Assembly (NCBI GenBank): GCA_050291585.1
Contig: JBNKKA010000066.1
Coordinates: 1-21,284 of the forward strand
From: JASJCL01 sp050291585
Lineage (GTDB): Bacteria; Desulfobacterota; Desulfobacteria; Desulfobacterales; Desulfosarcinaceae
Length of the DNA stretch: 21,284 bases
Direction of reading: 5' to 3'
Shown: piece after piece, positions 14,656 to 21,284 of the stretch
How positions within the stretch are numbered: position 1 is the first letter of the stretch
Layout: each line of letters opens with the position of its first letter
The notes under the pieces: model-generated
What the model saw: only the letters and a program-made list of their open reading frames with translations
Database searches by the model: none
What the model was told of the DNA's origin: nothing
Position numbers and translations under genes: made by a program

Positions 14656-14697
14656 GGTTTTTACGAATCTATTGGGTTTTCCAATGGGTTGAGGTCA

Positions 14698-15085
14698 ATG
14701 ATGCCTGCATTTCATTTAAACCTTAGACCATCATATCATACAACCGGTATTCAAGGGCAAGAATCCTGAATACATTTTCCTACGACCACCACTTGATGAA
14801 TTCTATTCATCATTTCAGGGCCTGAAGGGCGACTATTGCCAGTGCCCTCGCTGGGGTTTTGTCTTGCGTGGCCAACTTACCACGACCGACGCGAAAGGAG
14901 CGCAGGCGACAGTCAACGCGAATGATCTGTTTTACTGGCCACCCGGACACAAGGTAAAAGTCGATGTAGACGCGGATATTGTCATGTTCAGTCCCCAGCT
15001 TGAGCACACGCATCTCATCAATCACATGATCGAGAAGGTAAAAGCTAAAGCCGGGAGGCATAATTACCGTTTTCGCCAATGCTAA
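14698..15085 (+). pseudogene. Small cupin-domain protein, disrupted by a frameshift
   Basis: Two frames together make one cupin of about 128 residues. The first begins at ATG 14698 or 14701 after a GAGG Shine-Dalgarno (MPAFHLNLRPSYHTTGIQ) and stops at TGA 14767. The second is open from 14720, has no ATG start, and reads NPEYIFLRPPLDEFYSSF, then GDYCQCPRWGFVLRG, NANDLFYWPPGH and IVMFSP, ending at TAA 15083-15085. The C-Q-C-P-x-W-G-x-V-x-x-G segment, G/N-D-x-F-Y-x-P-P-G-H segment and F-S-P end are typical of a small cupin family. The frame change must fall between about 14720 and 14766 and corresponds to one extra base (or two missing). It is either a real pseudogene or a sequencing error. In an intact form it would be a single-domain beta-barrel protein of unknown substrate. 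Confidence 0.6.
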
Positions 15086-15124
15086 ATTGGAGTTGATCGG
15101 GGCGTTTTGGGACGGCTGGATCTG

Positions 15125-15148
15125 AATGAAAGGAACCTGCTTTTCATT
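15125..15148. repeat. AT-rich inverted repeat beyond the TRAP operon end
   Basis: AATGAAAGG (15125-15133) and CTTTTCATT (15140-15148) pair with one mismatch around a 6-nt loop. It lies 33 bases downstream of the TRAP permease stop (minus strand) and 40 bases after the cupin stop (plus strand), so it sits between convergent units. Neither side has a proper U-run after the stem, so terminator function is only a possibility. A short GCCAAAAAGGC hairpin also follows the permease stop directly on the minus strand. Confidence 0.3.
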
Positions 15149-15180
15149 TGGAAAAAATCATCCATCTGCGCCTTTTTGGC

Positions 15181-17148
15181 CTACTTCACCTGAGACCATT
15201 TCTGCATGCCAACAGCCACCACCAAAGCGACCAGACCCAGACCATCAGTCCAGTAGGCGGGCCAGAACAAGCCGGCTGCGGCCAGCCAGAACAGGATGGT
15301 CTCGATCCAGGAGGCGCGACGGATAAAATAGCGCTCGATGCCGGACGCAAAAGCGATCAGCCCCAGCATGGTGGCGATCATGGTCCATGCCACCTGCCAG
15401 TGGAAAAGCTCGTATCCGGGTCCCATGCCCAGCAGAGGGCGATAGGCCATGACGATGGGAATGATGTACAGGCCTTTGGCCAGCTTCCACGAGGTAAAGG
15501 CCGTGCGCATGGGATTGGCGCCGGCCACCCCGGCGCCGGCGAAACTGGCCAGGCTCACCGGCGGGGTAACGTTGGCATCCTGGGAATACCAGAAGACGAT
15601 CATGTGGGTAACCATCAGCGGTACGCCCATGTCCAACAGGGCCGGGCCGGCCAGGGTCGCCAGGACAATATAGCTGGCCGTGACCGGCAGCCCCATGCCC
15701 AGTACCAGCGAGGCGGCGCCGATGAGCAAAATGGCCAGGACCTCGATGCCGAAACTTAGGTCCAACACCAGGCTGGAGAATTTAAGCCCCATGCCGGTGA
15801 GGGTCACCATGCCCACGATGATGCCAGCGGCGGCACAGGCGACGGACACCATGATGGCGTTCTTGGCGCCCTTTTCCAAGGCCGTTAGAACCGCTTTTAT
15901 TTCTCCACTGGCAAAGGTGATGCCCGACATGCGGCTACCATTCTCTTCTGCGGCAGGTGCCATTCCCCAGCGCACGGCATTGGCCGCCAGACTGGCCGCC
16001 AAGGTGCTGACCACGGCCACGAAACCGGCCATCATGGGGGAGTAGTTGTTCACCAGGACGTAGATGAGGATCAAAACGGGGATGATAAAGTGCAGCCCTT
16101 CCTTGACGACCTTCCCGACTTTGGGCAGGTTCTCCTTGGGTTGCCCCTTGAGGCCATACTTCTTGGCCTCGTAGTGAACGAAGAAGAGGACCGTCGTGTA
16201 ATACATGATAGCCGGCACTAAGGCGACCTTGATAATGGTCAGGTAGCTGGTGTTGGTGAATTCGGCCATGAGAAAGGCCCCGGCGCCCATGATCGGCGGC
16301 ATGAGTTGGCCACCGGTGGAGGCGGCGGCCTCGATGGCGCCGGCAACGTGGGGGCGGTAGCCCACCTTTTTCATCATGGGGATGGTGAAAGAGCCGGTGG
16401 CCACCACATTGCCCACGGCCGACCCCGACACCGAGCCCATGAAGCCCGAGGCCACCACTGCGGTTTTGGCCGGCCCGCCGGAAAAGCGACCGGTGAGGGC
16501 GTAAGCCAGATCGATGAAAAAGGACCCGCCGCCGGTGGTTTCCAGAAAAGCGCCAAACAGCACAAAGACAAACACAAAGGTTGCGGCCACGCCGATGGGC
16601 AGGCCGAAGACGCCCTCGGTGGTCAGCCATAAAGTAGTGGTGATGCGCTCGATGGAGTAGCCCTTGTGAATGATCAACTCGGGCATGTATGGCCCAAAAT
16701 AGGCATAAAGCATGGCAATGGCGCAAATACCGGTCATGATTGCCCCGATCACCCGGCGGCAGGCCTCAAGCACCAACAGGGTGCCGATGATGCTCACGAT
16801 GCGGTCGGCAGCCAGCCAGTCTCCCTGGCGTTCGAAAATGGCGCTAAGATTGACGCAGATGTAAACCGTGCAGTAGATCGAGGCGACCACCAGGATCCAG
16901 TCCGTGACCACCCACAGGTTGAACCGGTCCTTGCGGGCGCTGGCAATGGGCGGTTTCAGCAAGAAGGTCAAGGTCAGGATGGCGCCCAAGTGGATGGACC
17001 GCTGAACCAGGGCCGTGAGGGCGGCGATGCCGGCCGTGTACAATTGATAAAGACTGAGGCCGATGGCCACCACGGTGACTATCCTGGCCGTCAAGGTTAC
17101 CAAGGTCGAGTTGTTGTAGGCCGAGGATGGGGAATCAGTTGTCGCCAT
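15181..17148 (-). CDS. TRAP-TAXI transporter, fused membrane permease
   Basis: A 655-residue polytopic inner-membrane protein combining the small (Q-type) and large (M-type) permease parts of a TRAP transporter, the form that works with TAXI binding proteins. These are ion-gradient-driven uptake systems, typically for carboxylates. Many hydrophobic helices run the full length. Family-like stretches include GFMGSVSGSAVGNVVATG, EAAASTGGQLMPPIMGAGAF and LVLGMGLPVTASYIVLA, which are the conserved large-subunit regions. I chose ATG 17148 over a GTG two codons upstream (17154) because ACAGG is well spaced before the ATG. It is the last gene of the operon. The substrate cannot be read from the sequence. 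Confidence 0.93.
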   Translation of the reverse strand: MATTDSPSSAYNNSTLVTLTARIVTVVAIGLSLYQLYTAGIAALTALVQRSIHLGAILTLTFLLKPPIASARKDRFNLWVVTDWILVVASIYCTVYICVNLSAIFERQGDWLAADRIVSIIGTLLVLEACRRVIGAIMTGICAIAMLYAYFGPYMPELIIHKGYSIERITTTLWLTTEGVFGLPIGVAATFVFVFVLFGAFLETTGGGSFFIDLAYALTGRFSGGPAKTAVVASGFMGSVSGSAVGNVVATGSFTIPMMKKVGYRPHVAGAIEAAASTGGQLMPPIMGAGAFLMAEFTNTSYLTIIKVALVPAIMYYTTVLFFVHYEAKKYGLKGQPKENLPKVGKVVKEGLHFIIPVLILIYVLVNNYSPMMAGFVAVVSTLAASLAANAVRWGMAPAAEENGSRMSGITFASGEIKAVLTALEKGAKNAIMVSVACAAAGIIVGMVTLTGMGLKFSSLVLDLSFGIEVLAILLIGAASLVLGMGLPVTASYIVLATLAGPALLDMGVPLMVTHMIVFWYSQDANVTPPVSLASFAGAGVAGANPMRTAFTSWKLAKGLYIIPIVMAYRPLLGMGPGYELFHWQVAWTMIATMLGLIAFASGIERYFIRRASWIETILFWLAAAGLFWPAYWTDGLGLVALVVAVGMQKWSQVK

Positions 17149-17223
17149 GAACACCTGTCTTTTTTGTTAAAGTTATGGACTGAAGAACGAAGATTTGAGG
17201 GACGTAAGCACAGACCCCGGAAC

Positions 17224-17760
17224 TCATCGCGGCGTTGCCCGGTGGGGAAAACAGCGTCGCCAGAAGGCATAGCCCCATGAGACCGGTCGTCCGGAGAATT
17301 GAACGGCCCGGTGGGGGGCGATGGCGCTCAGGTTGGTCCGGGTTTCGCGCCAGAGCAGTGTATGGTCCACACCGACGCTGCCGATGCGAAGGACAAAATC
17401 TCCGGTGGGCATGTGCATGTCGACGATGGCCTCGTAAGGGCCGCGCGTGACCATGCGGCCGACACCGGGCATCTTGCCCATGCCTGCGCCGAACTTGAGA
17501 TAGCGTTCCTCTTCGATGAAAATGCGCCCCGTCGCATCCAGGGTGTGCACCTCCCAGATCGGGGCGTTTTCCACCGAGTGGTAGTAATGCAAGGTAAACG
17601 GTTCGCCTGGCCTAAGGGGCAGTACCAGCAGCGGCTCGCCACCGGTGACCGGTGTGACGCGAAGCTCCAATCCACCGGAAAACTGCATGGCGCTGCTGGC
17701 GATCAGCAGCGCCAGCAGAGTGCCGACAATGGCGACAGCTTTGAGCCGACCCGAGGCCAT
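17224..17760 (-). CDS. DUF1850 protein of a TRAP-TAXI operon
   Basis: A 178-residue protein with one N-terminal hydrophobic segment (about 8-26), probably a signal anchor or uncleaved signal, and an extracytoplasmic domain. The HYYHSVENAPIWEV segment, GRIFIEEERYLKFGAGMG and a later GSVGVDHTLLW match the DUF1850 family, whose genes are typically found next to TAXI-type TRAP transporters. It sits between the binding protein (6-base gap) and the permease (75-base gap). The C-terminal end (FWRRCFPHRATPR) is basic. An accessory role in transport is inferred from context; the biochemical function is unknown. Confidence 0.8.
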   Translation of the reverse strand: MASGRLKAVAIVGTLLALLIASSAMQFSGGLELRVTPVTGGEPLLVLPLRPGEPFTLHYYHSVENAPIWEVHTLDATGRIFIEEERYLKFGAGMGKMPGVGRMVTRGPYEAIVDMHMPTGDFVLRIGSVGVDHTLLWRETRTNLSAIAPHRAVQFSGRPVSWGYAFWRRCFPHRATPR

Positions 17761-17766
17761 CCGTAA

Positions 17767-18738
17767 TCAGGGGCGCAGCTTATCCGGAACGGTGATGCCC
17801 TTCTCCTCCAGATACTTGATCGTACCCGGATGCAGGGGGATTTGTGAATATTTGACCGCGTTTTCCGGAGTGGTATAGGCGGCCGAGGGATGGATTTTTA
17901 GCAGATAGTCATTATGCTCGAACAGGGCCTTGGCCAATTGGTAGACCAGGTCGGTATCCAGCGACGCCTGGCAGATCATCACATTCCACACCCCGATGGT
18001 GGCAACGGGTTGGTCGATGCCGCGGTAAACGCCGCCCGATAGATCCACGGACGAATAAGTTTCATTGGCTGCCAAGATTTTATCCGCCTGTTGCTGGGTG
18101 AAACCCAGCATGCTGATTTCGTGAGTCGTAGCCAGATCCAGGATTGAGCTGGTGCCGGGACCCACCGACCAGATGCCCACATCGATGGTGCCGTCCCGCA
18201 GGGCGTTGGCGCTCTCGGTGAAGGAGAGGCGGCTGTCCTTGTAGTTGTCCGGTGTGATCCCCAGGGCCTTGAGCACCGCCTCGGCCATGAAGTTGGTACC
18301 ACTGCCCGGGCTGCCCGTGCTGATGTTGCGGCCCTTGACCTGTTCGATGTTGGTGATACCGCTGCTCTTGAGGGCCACAACCTGGAGCAGGTTGGGATAC
18401 ATGATGGCCATGGAGAGAATGTCGTTTTTCTTGCCGTTGAATTTTCCGGTTCCACTAAAACCGGCAACAGCCACATCACCCATGACCTCGCCGATGACGG
18501 TTTCGCCTTTATGGGCCAGCTTGACGTTTTCAACGCTGGCGCCGGTCACCTCGGCCACCGCCTTGATGCCTTTGACATATTTGGACCAGATTTCGGCCAC
18601 GCCACCGCCATAGGGGTAGTAGATTCCGCCAGTGCCTCCGGTGCCGATGCTGATAAAGGTGGTTTTAGACATGGCGGGGGGCGCAATCAACAAGACCGCT
18701 GCGGCTATCAACCCAAGTGCAATACCGATTCGTTTCAT
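17767..18738 (-). CDS. TAXI-family TRAP solute-binding protein
   Basis: A 323-residue periplasmic binding protein that delivers substrate to the fused permease. A signal peptide is clear (MKRIGIALGLIAAAVLLIAP, likely cleaved after PAMS, about residue 24). The mature start has ISIGTGGTGGIYYPYGGG, the TAXI-family glycine-rich motif. Later stretches fit as well: STGSPGSGTNFMAEAVLKA, FTESANALRDGTIDVGIW and the end IPLHPGTIKYLEEKGI, which matches the P-x-H-P-G-A/T-x-x-Y-x-E-x-G signature. AGGAGGG precedes ATG 18738. Length is normal for the family. Known TAXI proteins have been linked to glutamate or other carboxylates, but no substrate can be assigned here. Confidence 0.94.
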   Translation of the reverse strand: MKRIGIALGLIAAAVLLIAPPAMSKTTFISIGTGGTGGIYYPYGGGVAEIWSKYVKGIKAVAEVTGASVENVKLAHKGETVIGEVMGDVAVAGFSGTGKFNGKKNDILSMAIMYPNLLQVVALKSSGITNIEQVKGRNISTGSPGSGTNFMAEAVLKALGITPDNYKDSRLSFTESANALRDGTIDVGIWSVGPGTSSILDLATTHEISMLGFTQQQADKILAANETYSSVDLSGGVYRGIDQPVATIGVWNVMICQASLDTDLVYQLAKALFEHNDYLLKIHPSAAYTTPENAVKYSQIPLHPGTIKYLEEKGITVPDKLRP

Positions 18739-18769
18739 ATTCCAACCCTCCTATTAAGTGTTGCTGGCG

Positions 18770-19198
18770 CTATTCGCGGATGGTTTTTATCATCAATTCA
18801 ATCGATTTGGGGGCGTACGCCATCCCGCCGACCGGGTATTCAAAACTGGCGGTTTGACCGGGCGCCACCAACCCCTTCTTGGTAGTACGCGGAATGAGGC
18901 CGCCCACGGCTTTGCCGTTGTCCAGAAAGATGTTGACCTTGTAGCGCTGGGGCTTATCGCTGATGTTTTTCACCCCCACGTTGAAATGCAGGGTGGGGCT
19001 GCCCTCCCAGGCCTTCATCACACAAGAAAAATCAGCCAGCTCGGCCTCGGGAGCGATGGTCTTGTCGATCCTGCTGTCGGCGGCACAGGGGAAGACCTCT
19101 CCGGGCACAGGTTGGGGACCTGCGCAGCCGACCCATGCCGGCCCAGCCAGGATGGCAACAAGTGCCACAAGGGTTGCAACACGCTGAATTCGCACCAT
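18770..19198 (-). CDS. Small exported protein, first gene of the TRAP-TAXI operon
   Basis: A 142-residue protein with an N-terminal signal peptide (about 1-24) and a cysteine at residue 25 in AWVGC. This could be a lipoprotein site, but tryptophan at the -3 position is unlike a standard lipobox. The remainder is one small domain with a beta-rich pattern (HFNVGVKNISDKPQRYKVNI), similar in feel to FxLyD-type or immunoglobulin-like domains. A strong GAGGAGG lies 8 bases before ATG 19198, and the binding-protein gene begins 31 bases after its stop. I do not recognise it as a named family. Being first in the operon suggests a periplasmic accessory to substrate capture, which is speculation. Confidence 0.72.
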   Translation of the reverse strand: MVRIQRVATLVALVAILAGPAWVGCAGPQPVPGEVFPCAADSRIDKTIAPEAELADFSCVMKAWEGSPTLHFNVGVKNISDKPQRYKVNIFLDNGKAVGGLIPRTTKKGLVAPGQTASFEYPVGGMAYAPKSIELMIKTIRE

Positions 19199-19275
19199 GG
19201 GTAATTCCTCCTCGAAGGTTGGGGAAAACGGTAGAATTGGATAGGCGAAATGGATTCACTGACGACTATTCAGAA

Positions 19276-19305
19276 ATAAAAAGCACGTACATTTTATTTT
19301 GTCAA
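19276..19305 (-). promoter_or_regulatory. Sigma-70-like promoter for the TRAP-TAXI operon
   Basis: On the minus strand a perfect -35 TTGACA (19305-19300) is followed after 18 bases by TTTTAT (19281-19276), which matches the -10 consensus at four of six positions. Transcription would begin near 19269, giving a leader of about 70 bases before ATG 19198. The region is locally AT-rich between two GC-rich genes. This is a pattern match, not an experiment. Confidence 0.55.
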
Positions 19306-19389
19306 CTCCACTGATGTGTATGCCCAGCATGCGTCAGGCTGCATGTCGCCCGAAAGTCTTCAAGATCTCCCACACGATCCGGACTGAGC

Positions 19390-20358
19390 TTATTCCGTTT
19401 TTTTCAGTATGGTCGCATAAATAGACACCGAAATGATGATGATCAGCCCGAAGATAAACTTGACCCAGAAGCCGGACAAGCCGATGGCGACGATGCCGGC
19501 CTCCAGCGAACCGATGATCAGGGCCCCGATAAAGGTCCCGAACATGGTTCCCTGGCCCCCAAAAACCGAGGTACCGCCAATGAAGACAGCTGCCAGGGTG
19601 GTCAGCAGGAAACCTTCGCCCTGGCTGGGCCAGAAGTAGGTCACTTCCAGGGTCGCCATGATGCCCCCGATGGCGGCAAATAGACCCATCTGCATGAAAA
19701 CGATGGCCTTGACCCGGTTGACGTCGATTCCCATCATTCTGGCACTCTCCTCGTTGTCGCCCACGAAGAGAACGTGGCCTCCGAAGCGATGGTGCTTGTA
19801 GTAAAGCCCCAGTACGATGCCCGCCACCACCATCCACACGAACTGCATGGGCAGGTAGTTGCCAATGCGCCCTACGATGACATCATAAAGAAAGGACTCC
19901 TGGGCAGCCACCAATGATATGCCCTTGCCCTTGGCGGCCACGTTGACCGCACCGCGCCAGAGGAACATGGTTCCGATGGTTGCCACCAAAGAGGGAATTT
20001 TAATCTTGACGATCAGAAAAGCATTGCAGGCCCCCCCGAAGAGCCCCACCAAGAGGGAACAGAGAATCGCGAGGGGTAGATTTTGGGTGGTTTTGAGGAC
20101 GGTGCCGAACACCCAGGCTGAAAAACCGAGAATCGAAGGGAAGGAGAGATCGATCTCACCTAAGGTTACAACGAAGGTCATGGCCAAAGCCATTATCCCG
20201 AAAAGTGGGATGGTGGACATGAAAGAGTAATAGATATCCGGCCCGGTAAAAACCATCGGATTGCCGATCAGAAAAAGTAGAAAAACGGCAATCAATACAC
20301 CGAAGATACTCAATTGCAGTTTCAACTCCCGCAACCGGGAGACGGTGATGAACCCCAT
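19390..20358 (-). CDS. Ribose/xylose-type ABC transporter permease
   Basis: A 322-residue inner-membrane protein with about eight to ten hydrophobic helices, of the RbsC-like branch (BPD_transp_2) that forms the membrane channel of carbohydrate ABC importers. Family features are GIMALAMTFVVTLGEIDLSF, the SLVATIGTMFLWRGA segment, VGDNEESARMMGIDVNRVK on the cytoplasmic side, and AAVFIGGTSVFGGQGTMFGT near the end. AAGGAAGGG lies just before ATG 20358. The 99-base gap from the ATPase gene holds no gene; the three genes 21284 to 19390 are read in one direction and are likely co-transcribed. The sugar or other ligand cannot be deduced. Confidence 0.92.
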   Translation of the reverse strand: MGFITVSRLRELKLQLSIFGVLIAVFLLFLIGNPMVFTGPDIYYSFMSTIPLFGIMALAMTFVVTLGEIDLSFPSILGFSAWVFGTVLKTTQNLPLAILCSLLVGLFGGACNAFLIVKIKIPSLVATIGTMFLWRGAVNVAAKGKGISLVAAQESFLYDVIVGRIGNYLPMQFVWMVVAGIVLGLYYKHHRFGGHVLFVGDNEESARMMGIDVNRVKAIVFMQMGLFAAIGGIMATLEVTYFWPSQGEGFLLTTLAAVFIGGTSVFGGQGTMFGTFIGALIIGSLEAGIVAIGLSGFWVKFIFGLIIIISVSIYATILKKTE

Positions 20359-20457
20359 AACGGCCCTTCCTTGTTCAAGTTGTCAATCCGACATGCATCT
20401 GCCCAACGATGACCTCATGGGCGGTGTCTCGCGTAACAGGGCGGTTTGTTTGTCCCT

Positions 20458-21228
20458 TCAGACATGGCCGGTCTTGGCCAAGCGAAGCATGCCTTGCGAC
20501 AATTCATCCCGGGTGATTTCTGCTTTCTGGTAACTCACGGCGATTCGGCCCCGATCGACGATGACAAAGCGGTCGGCCACATCGTAAATATGGTGAATGT
20601 TGTGACTGATGAAAATCACCGATTTCCCGCGCTGCTTGACATCCTTGATGAAGTCGAGGACCTTGGCTGTTTCGGATATGGACAATCCCACGGTGGGCTC
20701 ATCCATGATAATCAGTTCGGCATTGAAGTAGAGGGCCCTTCCGATGGCGACCCCCTGCTTCTCCCCGCCGGAGAGCCCCTTCACGGCGGAATTCACCGTG
20801 ATGACACCGGATGTGAAACCCATCTCCTCGCGCAAGAGCCGTTCGGTCTCTTTTTTCTGCTCTCGAATGCGGAGAAAACCGCCGAAGGTGGTCATCTCCC
20901 GGCCCATGAACATGTTGCGCCAAAGGGGCTGCAGATCGCAGAGCGCCTTTTCCTGGTAAACCGTCTCGATGCCGAGGTCACGGGACGTCTTCACCGAATG
21001 CTTGGTGATCCGCTCTCCCTTGAAATAGATCTCCCCCTTGCTGGGTGTGTTGACTCCGGTGATGACTTTGATCAGGGTCGATTTGCCGGCCCCATTGTCA
21101 CCAATCAGGGCGACGATCTCGTTAGGTCCGACCGTGAAATCGACATCAACGAGAGCCTTGACGCCACCGAAGGATTTGGAGATCCCTTCCAGGGAGAGCA
21201 GGTTTGTGTGGTTGTCTGCTTGTACCAT
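20458..21228 (-). CDS. ABC transporter ATPase, sugar-importer class
   Basis: A 256-residue nucleotide-binding protein that powers the adjacent permease. Walker A is GDNGAGKST, the signature is LSGGEKQ, Walker B with catalytic glutamate is LIIMDEPTVGLS, and the switch histidine lies in FISHNIHHIYDVADR. It is a single-domain ATPase, about half the length of the duplicated RbsA/XylG/AraG proteins, so it resembles FrcA-type single-domain subunits and would act as a homodimer. It begins 5 bases after the stop of the upstream gene without a clear Shine-Dalgarno, which points to translational coupling. Confidence 0.94.
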   Translation of the reverse strand: MVQADNHTNLLSLEGISKSFGGVKALVDVDFTVGPNEIVALIGDNGAGKSTLIKVITGVNTPSKGEIYFKGERITKHSVKTSRDLGIETVYQEKALCDLQPLWRNMFMGREMTTFGGFLRIREQKKETERLLREEMGFTSGVITVNSAVKGLSGGEKQGVAIGRALYFNAELIIMDEPTVGLSISETAKVLDFIKDVKQRGKSVIFISHNIHHIYDVADRFVIVDRGRIAVSYQKAEITRDELSQGMLRLAKTGHV

Positions 21229-21233
21229 AGCGC

Positions 21234-21284
21234 TTACCGAACGCCCTTTTCGGCCAGGGGTGCCACAAAACCGATGGAGTCCTT
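21234..21284 (-). CDS. C-terminal end of the preceding gene, probably the ABC binding protein (partial)
   Basis: Sixteen codons ending KDSIGFVAPLAEKGVR and TAA (21236-21234) run off the right edge. The sequence itself is too short to identify. The 5-base gap to the ATPase gene and the usual order binding protein-ATPase-permease make a periplasmic sugar-binding protein the best guess. Confidence 0.4.
   Translation of the reverse strand, partial: KDSIGFVAPLAEKGVR

Overview
The window looks like the chromosome of an anaerobic, fairly GC-rich Gram-negative bacterium, most likely a deltaproteobacterium / Desulfobacterota (sulfate-reducer type). The evidence is gene content: an iron-alcohol-dehydrogenase end, a group 2-like [NiFe] hydrogenase, PAS-rich sensor kinases, a TRAP-TAXI transporter and an RND exporter of the COG1033 type. 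This is inference from protein families; there is no rRNA or other phylogenetic marker here.

Layout. 1-197: the 3' end of an iron-containing alcohol dehydrogenase and a strong hairpin terminator. 221-2467 (minus): a two-gene unit, a class-V aminotransferase fold cysteine desulfurase (active-site loop resembling selenocysteine lyase) followed by a U32-peptidase-like protein with a C-terminal cysteine cluster. 2680-10945 (plus): the most interesting region, an apparent H2-sensing signalling locus. It holds an RND-exporter/histidine-kinase fusion, cytoplasmic [NiFe] hydrogenase small and large subunits, a soluble triple-PAS histidine kinase, and a stand-alone receiver protein. The hydrogenase lies between two kinases whose catalytic cores are clearly related to each other.

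11131-15085: a visibly more AT-rich stretch. It holds a HAMP/zinc-ribbon-like small protein (plus), a hairpin matching group II intron domain V (minus, no maturase), a large hybrid histidine kinase with four PAS domains (minus), and a cupin gene broken by a frameshift (plus). The composition and broken elements suggest acquired or remodelled DNA.

15181-19305 (minus): a TRAP-TAXI uptake operon in the order small exported protein, TAXI binding protein, DUF1850 protein, fused membrane permease, with a plausible sigma-70 promoter upstream. 19390-21284 (minus): a sugar-type (ribose/xylose class) ABC importer, with the end of a probable binding protein, the ATPase and the permease.

How the parts may work together: in known regulatory hydrogenases (HoxBC/HupUV) H2 binding is relayed to a PAS kinase (HoxJ/HupT). 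The same architecture is visible here, but with a second kinase fused to a membrane RND pump and a receiver without a DNA-binding output. The target of the signal is not in this window.
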